Source: Gimesia aquarii (GTDB lineage Bacteria > Planctomycetota > Planctomycetia > Planctomycetales > Planctomycetaceae). From it: DNA of 64,000 bases. Of the stretch, positions 59,339 through 64,000 are shown piece by piece. The notes beneath the pieces are model-generated. The model was not told where the DNA came from and ran no database searches. It saw nothing but the letters and a program-made list of their open reading frames with translations. The DNA is taken from the NCBI RefSeq assembly GCF_007748175.1, contig NZ_CP037422.1, positions 1 through 64,000 of the forward strand. The letters run 5' to 3'. Positions within the stretch are counted from its first letter, which is position 1. Each line of letters begins with the position of its first letter. Position numbers and translations under genes: made by a program.

Positions 59339-59566
59339 TCAATATTCACCCACAGTTTTACCGTCGGCGGGAGTATTGAGTGCCTGGAGCAATCCAGGGC
59401 CGATCTTCTCTAAAATGAAACGCACGCTCCCATCGCCAATTAAAAAGTGTGCCCCACCGGTGAATGGACTCCCAAATCCATGTTGGCTTTCGCGAAAGTT
59501 ACGCGGATCTCCTCAGGGTTTAATGTTGGATTTGATTTCACTCACTCGGATTGTATTCAGAATTCC
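59339..59566 (-). pseudogene. C-terminal remnant of a DUF1559 gene
   Basis: The - strand encodes DGILNTIRVSEIKSNIKP, a TGA stop where the family has tryptophan (kPWgDP), then [37 protein letters not shown] and a family-typical ending VGEY before its stop. The N-terminal two thirds, including the prepilin signal, are missing: the sequence begins directly behind the ceramidase-like gene. Both the truncation and the nonsense codon mark it as dead. Confidence 0.82.
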
Positions 59567-59567
59567 A

Positions 59568-61115
59568 TCATTCGAGCCGTTTAATGATATCTTGGGCTCT
59601 GGTTTCAAAAATAGCCTGCCATTCGGGGGCCAGCATGCAGTCGCTGTCTTCCTGGGCGCCACCCACATTTTTGAGTTGTGCGGCGGTGGGGGCGTAGTAG
59701 ATGTAGCCGTTGGTGTAGCCGGCTACGAACGTATTTTCGTGTGGTGATTTTTTCTTGATGTTGAGGCCGATTCCGACGGTTAGTTCAGCCGGGAAGGTAA
59801 TCATCCGGAAGTCACCCACTTTGATTCCCAGCACTTCGACATCCACCGTTTTCTTCTTGGCGGCGGTATTGCGGGCTTGATGTTTGTTTAACAATCTCAG
59901 GTTGGTTTGACTGATGGAGAGTTTTTCCATTGTGTAGATATTGCGAATGTAGCGCTCCAGATTTGCCCGATTTTCTGCATCGAGTTGCTTCAGGTCATCG
60001 CGGCCCAGTTTTTCTTCCAGCAGATAGCGATGTGAATAATAGGAGGGAAAATCTTTGTGCAGATTGTATTTCACAACCAACGGAATAAAGGTCTTCAGAT
60101 TAAGACTCGTTCCTCGTAACGATTTCATCAGTTTTTCCTGTTCGGCTTCCAGGGCTTTGATGCGTTTTGCGTTGTTGGAACGGGGTAATGCCAGTGTTTC
60201 GTTGATGACTTTCAAATCGCCCGCATCAGTGCATTTGATTTTTCGCACTGCCTTCAATGTGCTGAGTCCGAGCATGTTACCTAAGGTTTCGGCATCACGG
60301 GGGTTGTCGACATCTTTATACATCACCGGGTTAATATCACCACCACAGCCTTGCACGAACAGGGCGATTGTACCGTCGCTCAGGTTGTCTTCAATCACTT
60401 GTGAAGCAAAGCCGGACATATCCGCAGTGTTTCCCTTGTTGGGAACCCCCTGAATGGGATGGCAGGCGAAGTTATACACAACTGCCAGAGTCTCTCCATT
60501 TTTTTTGTCGAGTTTCAAAATGCCGATTTCCGGATCAATGGGACCAACTTTAGCGACTTCTTCATCGGGCGGCAGTGAATAAGCATGACGCACGTCTGCT
60601 TCCTTGCCACTTTTCAGAATGAGCCTGCGGTTTTCCATGACGCGGTCTTCATGTCCGGTACCGACACCGACATTGACGGGGACCAGTTTTTTTGCGGCTT
60701 CTTTTACAGCTTGAACAGTCCGTTGCTCCACGTCAGCGCAGACGACTCCATGACAGTGGCTGGCATTGATCATGACATTGGCGGGTTTGATCTTGAGGTC
60801 TTTCTCCAATTGAGTCCGCACATTGTCCAGATATTCGTTGCGGATCGAACCAATTTCGGCGATGGCGACAGCATCGACGGTTACGATCGCGGCAGTGGTA
60901 TCACCGTCTTTGATAACCAATGCTTTCACATACAAGGGGTCATTCACCAGCTTGACATTGCGATTCGTAATATCAACTTTCGCAGCTCCCGCCATCAGTT
61001 GGCCTGCTTTGGCAGTCGTTTGATGTAATGAACCGAGGACAGTGAGCAGGAATACGTAACTTATCAGTTTGAGGTTTGATCGAGAATTTGTTGATGCAGC
61101 TAAGAGTGAATTCAT
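59568..61115 (-). CDS. Neutral-ceramidase-like secreted protein
   Basis: 515 residues with a signal peptide (about 15-38), then the ceramidase-family N-terminal domain: AGAAKVDITNRN, INASHCHG (His120, His122), FACHPIQG and QGCGGDINP. Neutral ceramidases have a zinc site made of such His residues and split the ceramide amide bond. At 515 residues it lacks the C-terminal Ig-like domain of the 700-residue enzymes. Proteins of this type are frequent in planctomycetes, and the real substrate is unknown. Confidence 0.87.
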   Translation of the reverse strand: MNSLLAASTNSRSNLKLISYVFLLTVLGSLHQTTAKAGQLMAGAAKVDITNRNVKLVNDPLYVKALVIKDGDTTAAIVTVDAVAIAEIGSIRNEYLDNVRTQLEKDLKIKPANVMINASHCHGVVCADVEQRTVQAVKEAAKKLVPVNVGVGTGHEDRVMENRRLILKSGKEADVRHAYSLPPDEEVAKVGPIDPEIGILKLDKKNGETLAVVYNFACHPIQGVPNKGNTADMSGFASQVIEDNLSDGTIALFVQGCGGDINPVMYKDVDNPRDAETLGNMLGLSTLKAVRKIKCTDAGDLKVINETLALPRSNNAKRIKALEAEQEKLMKSLRGTSLNLKTFIPLVVKYNLHKDFPSYYSHRYLLEEKLGRDDLKQLDAENRANLERYIRNIYTMEKLSISQTNLRLLNKHQARNTAAKKKTVDVEVLGIKVGDFRMITFPAELTVGIGLNIKKKSPHENTFVAGYTNGYIYYAPTAAQLKNVGGAQEDSDCMLAPEWQAIFETRAQDIIKRLE

Positions 61116-61330
61116 GGTGTTTGATCTTTGTATATCTGGTGATCGTTGTCGCGGAAAATATTGTACTTTTAGACAATGAAAAAAATTTTATGATCGTTTC
61201 AGTTTACCTGAGCCGATGATGTTCAAGCATCTGTTCTTTTGGAAAAAAGTCGGATTAAAACAAAACTTCCCAAGTGACGGTCGAGAAAAGTTCACAAGAA
61301 TTTCCTATGGTCTGTGCTGCTGCATGAAGA

Positions 61331-61774
61331 CTACTTCAAATCGAAATTATATTCGCTCTCGCCTTCTTTGACTTTCGCGGTGAGACCACTGGTTGCTTCG
61401 CCACGGTACTTTGCCGGCACATTGGTCAAGCCACTTTGAGTCTGGGCTTTGGCTGGAGTGAAATCACTGGGAGGCGTGATGAATAGTGTGTAATCACCGA
61501 CGGGAAGAGAACCTTCCAGGGTATAAGATCCATCTTCTTTCAAGTCTCCTCCAGCACCGACTCCGGTTTTAGCGGAATTAAAATTGATGCGACAATCGGT
61601 TAACGGTTTTCCATTGAGCGTAATTTTTCCAGAGGCGGTACCCATTTTGGGGGTATCGGCATTACTGCCTGTACAACCGACGAAGGTAGTCAATGCGAAT
61701 AGAGTGAGAAAGCAGAGTTTCCAGCAACAGAATCGGGTTAATGCAATATCAGAACTGCGAATCATAGGCAACAT
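61331..61774 (-). CDS. Lipoprotein with carboxypeptidase-regulatory-like domain
   Basis: 147 residues; AGGAG eight bases before the ATG supports the start. Lipobox-type FVGC with Cys34, then a beta-sandwich with GKITLNGKPLTDCRINFNS and LPVGDYTLFITP and the ending SEYNFDLK. It follows a DUF1559 gene across a hairpin, a common planctomycete pair, and probably sits in a membrane near that pilin-like protein. Confidence 0.87.
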   Translation of the reverse strand: MLPMIRSSDIALTRFCCWKLCFLTLFALTTFVGCTGSNADTPKMGTASGKITLNGKPLTDCRINFNSAKTGVGAGGDLKEDGSYTLEGSLPVGDYTLFITPPSDFTPAKAQTQSGLTNVPAKYRGEATSGLTAKVKEGESEYNFDLK

Positions 61775-61833
61775 GTAAGCTTCTCCTGGTGGTTCATAAC
61801 GTTAACTGAACACAGTCTCTAGTTTAAAAGCAG

Positions 61834-61866
61834 ACACACACAATCGGTCGTTATCCGCCTGTGTGT
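61834..61866 (-). terminator. Hairpin between DUF1559 gene and lipoprotein gene
   Basis: ACACACA pairs with TGTGTGT (seven bases or more, 61834-61842 with 61860-61866) around a loop of about 18 bases, within the 114-base spacer. It has the same position in its gene pair as the hairpin at 50184-50224 but no shared sequence. Confidence 0.45.
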
Positions 61867-61888
61867 ATTTGGGTTGAAACAACATCAT

Positions 61889-62884
61889 TTAGAACTCACC
61901 GACAACCAGTCCGTCATTCAATGTGCCCAATGAGAGTAGGGTCGTGAAATTGAGGTTATCCGAAATGAATCGCACCGCTCCATCAGCCAGCAGCACATGC
62001 ACGCCTCCTACGTGATATGACGTTAGAGGACCGTTATTAAATCCTGCGCCCGTATAGGCAGGTGCAGTTTTGGGATTCGAGGCATAGCGAATCGTAACGA
62101 TTCCCCCACCTCCATAACCATTGCCCCCGGAAGTGCCTGGAAATCTGAAGCCGGACCAACCACCGGATAGATTCTTACGGCGGTCGTCTCCTGCAATTGA
62201 GCCAGAGTCTTCGCCTACGATGATTGTGTTTGATGTTCCATCGGTACAGTCTCGTATCCGCATGACGTTTCCAATTTGTAACATACCATTCTGAGCCATC
62301 GTTCCATAAAACGTATTCACTTGAGCCCTGGTATTACTGGCCGCATCAAAAGGAGCAATGGTCTCGCTAAACGCCCCCCCGATGCCGACGTAGTCCATTG
62401 TCATTCCGACTTGCGAGCCGCTTGGAGTTGGATGCCGACCTCCTACCGTTCCCACATAAAAAGAATCTAATGGACTGGAAGGGCATTTATACACATTCAC
62501 GAATGCTTTATCTAACGCTTCATTGGATCCCGGTCCGGTACCATATCCACCGCCGCCCGTCCAGGTATTCGTTGTGTTATAGCCGCGACCATCGGCAGGT
62601 GTCTGAGTCAGTTGATTGTAAAGGGGAGACTGGTCGATGTATGGCAGGATGGATGATCTCCAGTTCGCTTGCCACATATTGTATTGAGAACCTATCGGGA
62701 ATGTCGTAAATGCATCATGGTAATTATGCATTGCCAAACCGATTTGTTTCATGTTGTTCTTGCAGGCACTCCGTCGTGCAGCTTCACGTGCTTGTTGAAC
62801 GGCGGGAAGCAGTAATGCGATGAGTATGGCTATGATCGCTATCACAACCAGCAATTCTATCAATGTGAATGCTTTACGATTCAT
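61889..62884 (-). CDS. DUF1559 protein with prepilin-type N-terminus
   Basis: 331 residues. Prepilin signal [20 protein letters not shown] at about 5-24, then [20 protein letters not shown], a glycine-rich middle, [10 protein letters not shown] and the terminal [14 protein letters not shown] and VVGEF. It is a paralogue of the gene at 49257. Expected to be assembled at the surface after prepilin cleavage; the role is unknown. Confidence 0.93.
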   Translation of the reverse strand: MNRKAFTLIELLVVIAIIAILIALLLPAVQQAREAARRSACKNNMKQIGLAMHNYHDAFTTFPIGSQYNMWQANWRSSILPYIDQSPLYNQLTQTPADGRGYNTTNTWTGGGGYGTGPGSNEALDKAFVNVYKCPSSPLDSFYVGTVGGRHPTPSGSQVGMTMDYVGIGGAFSETIAPFDAASNTRAQVNTFYGTMAQNGMLQIGNVMRIRDCTDGTSNTIIVGEDSGSIAGDDRRKNLSGGWSGFRFPGTSGGNGYGGGGIVTIRYASNPKTAPAYTGAGFNNGPLTSYHVGGVHVLLADGAVRFISDNLNFTTLLSLGTLNDGLVVGEF

Positions 62885-63387
62885 GAGGGATTTCCTTTTA
62901 CTTAAGCTAAGAAAACAATTAATCGATTAAAAAATATATGGTCCACAAGCCGTTTTTAGAGCACATGGCTTGGAGAATTTTTTTGTTTGTCGCTGGTGAG
63001 CGATTGAGTTTGGTTTGTCCTATATGGAAACCAGTTCTGGCCAAAGTTTTCGACGGTCATCTTTACTCGTATGGTGTTCAGGAAAGGATTTGTGTTTTTG
63101 GAATTGAAAAGACAAACTCGATAACCCTCTAATTTACAAGTAGTTATCGAATCAGAAATGCCTTTTTAGACCTAAATTCAGCACTATCGGACATTCTGAG
63201 GGTAAAGCTGGTATTATGGCTTAAGGAATCGATGTCATATTTTTAATGTGGATGAGTCAAGGTCAGCATGTTCAAAAAGTCATGTTCTGTTTTTGGATTT
63301 CCGCTGATCTAAGATCAGTAAGAAACTTCAAGCTTATTGAGAACGCGCTCGTGAAATTTAAAACCAAAATTTTCAAGCCGGACAAAA
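62885..63387. other. Divergent spacer between DUF1559 and cupin-regulator genes
   Basis: A 503-base AT-rich spacer. A 64-residue frame at 62938-63132 looks random. CTGATC-TAA-GATCAG (63304-63318), a perfect 6-base inverted repeat, could be an operator for the cupin gene. No clear promoter was found. Confidence 0.4.
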
Positions 63388-64000
63388 ATGAGTCGTAAAA
63401 TCTCACTCAATCAACAAGAAGAGTCGGACCATCTCATCCATCCTGTGAATAACGTGGATGCCAATAAGATCGATCTCTCATACTATTTGCCCTCTTCCCA
63501 ACCTCAGAAGACTTCTTCGCTGAAACAGAGCTGGAACTATCTCTCTTATTATCATCCCACGCCGGGACCGTTTGCCCGGTTTACTTCCGGACATTTTCCT
63601 CCTGGAACTCGCACTCAGAAGCACAACCATTCTGTCATTGCCATGCATGGTAGTTTGCAGGGACCGATGACGTTGTTGACGCCCGAGGGAGGTTTTGAGT
63701 TAGATTCCGGAGACTTTTGTATGATTGGACCGGGAGTAGATCATCATTGGTCCAACAAAGGTCCGCATACGGCATCGACGATTGCATTTGTCGTCGATCT
63801 GGATCGTTTAGGTCACTGGCCTGAAGAATCTGGGATCGCCGACGCGTGCCATGAATTGCAGACGTTGGTTAAAGGAGTGCAGCGTGTCAGCTCAGCAGAA
63901 AATCCGGATCTGCAACATGCCTTTTGGAGAATGGCGGACCAGTTGATCTCAGAACACCCCCATCGCATGCTGGATGTAACGAGTCGGCTATTAGTGTTTC
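63388..64000 (+). CDS. Cupin-domain protein, probable AraC-type regulator (partial)
   Basis: 204 codons are open to the window end with no stop, beginning MSRKISLNQQEESDHLIHPV. A cupin barrel is visible: TQKHNHSVIAMHGSLQGPM, then LDSGDFCMIGPGVDHHWSNK, with His pairs that could bind metal or ligand. After it comes a helical part (LQHAFWRMADQLISEHP) as in AraC-type regulators before their DNA-binding domain, which would lie beyond the window. A cupin enzyme cannot be ruled out. Confidence 0.7.
   Translation, partial: MSRKISLNQQEESDHLIHPVNNVDANKIDLSYYLPSSQPQKTSSLKQSWNYLSYYHPTPGPFARFTSGHFPPGTRTQKHNHSVIAMHGSLQGPMTLLTPEGGFELDSGDFCMIGPGVDHHWSNKGPHTASTIAFVVDLDRLGHWPEESGIADACHELQTLVKGVQRVSSAENPDLQHAFWRMADQLISEHPHRMLDVTSRLLVF

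Noticed and set aside
62938-63132. 64-residue + strand frame upstream of the cupin gene
   Set aside because: No ribosome binding site and no conserved look.

Overview
The window reads as the replication-origin region of a planctomycete chromosome, closest in style to Gimesia/Planctomyces relatives (inferred from gene content, not from a database). The pointers are four DUF1559-type genes or remnants (two with prepilin-like N-termini), two Tat-exported DUF1501 proteins, four secreted sulfatases, many secreted beta-propellers, M56/BlaI signalling and a FloA-type flotillin. No rRNA, tRNA, CRISPR, IS or prophage genes were seen.

1-5664: replication block on the + strand: a short DnaA, a 537-base origin, dnaN, a DUF721/DciA helicase-loader gene in the place where recF often sits, and gyrB. 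The origin carries three perfect DnaA boxes and, further along, a near-match box, a C5 cluster and a run of TAC/CTA triplets in the order of the Bacillus subtilis basal unwinding system. 5687-8990: hpt, truD and a large secreted protein of unknown function, on the - strand.

8991-15068: accessory stretch. A DUF1559/zinc-ribbon membrane protein is flanked by two same-orientation copies of a short zinc-ribbon gene region, one intact and one decayed. Then come a rhodanese and a visibly GC-richer patch with an ICMT-like methyltransferase, a PanE-like reductase, a 56-residue membrane protein and a broken Tat-exported gene.

15130-22746: a - strand run of three sulfatases, an NHL-type propeller and a GH71/99-like glycosidase fused to a propeller, probably a sulfated-glycan degradation locus. 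22816-30179: unknown secreted protein, SUKH-like protein, lutABC (lactate oxidation), aldo/keto reductase, FAD oxidoreductase and RidA.

30559-44212: FloA, a small protein, a FabH/OleA-like synthase, an alginate-export-like barrel, an esterase, two DUF1501 proteins, a sodium/solute symporter with a small overlapping membrane protein, an SGNH hydrolase, a DinB-like protein and a fourth sulfatase.

44221-48891: a BlaI-type repressor and a 1403-residue fusion: M56 (BlaR1/MecR1-like) membrane protease, about eight carboxypeptidase-regulatory-like repeats and a C-terminal thioredoxin with an intact WCVPC motif. The repressor has a near-consensus sigma-70 promoter overlapped by TGTCA/TGACA repeats. 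This is the best candidate for an undescribed signalling system.

49257-64000: two DUF1559 pilin-like genes, each followed by a hairpin and a small lipoprotein gene; a 1228-residue propeller containing a SAM-methyltransferase domain and a malectin-like tail; another propeller; a phosphoesterase; an ABM monooxygenase; a DegT-type aminotransferase; a DUF1559 pseudogene with a nonsense codon; a ceramidase-like protein; and, cut by the window end, a cupin protein that is probably an AraC-type regulator.

Many first possible starts in this window are TTG or GTG with a better ATG downstream. Where I moved a start, the reason is given in the entry.
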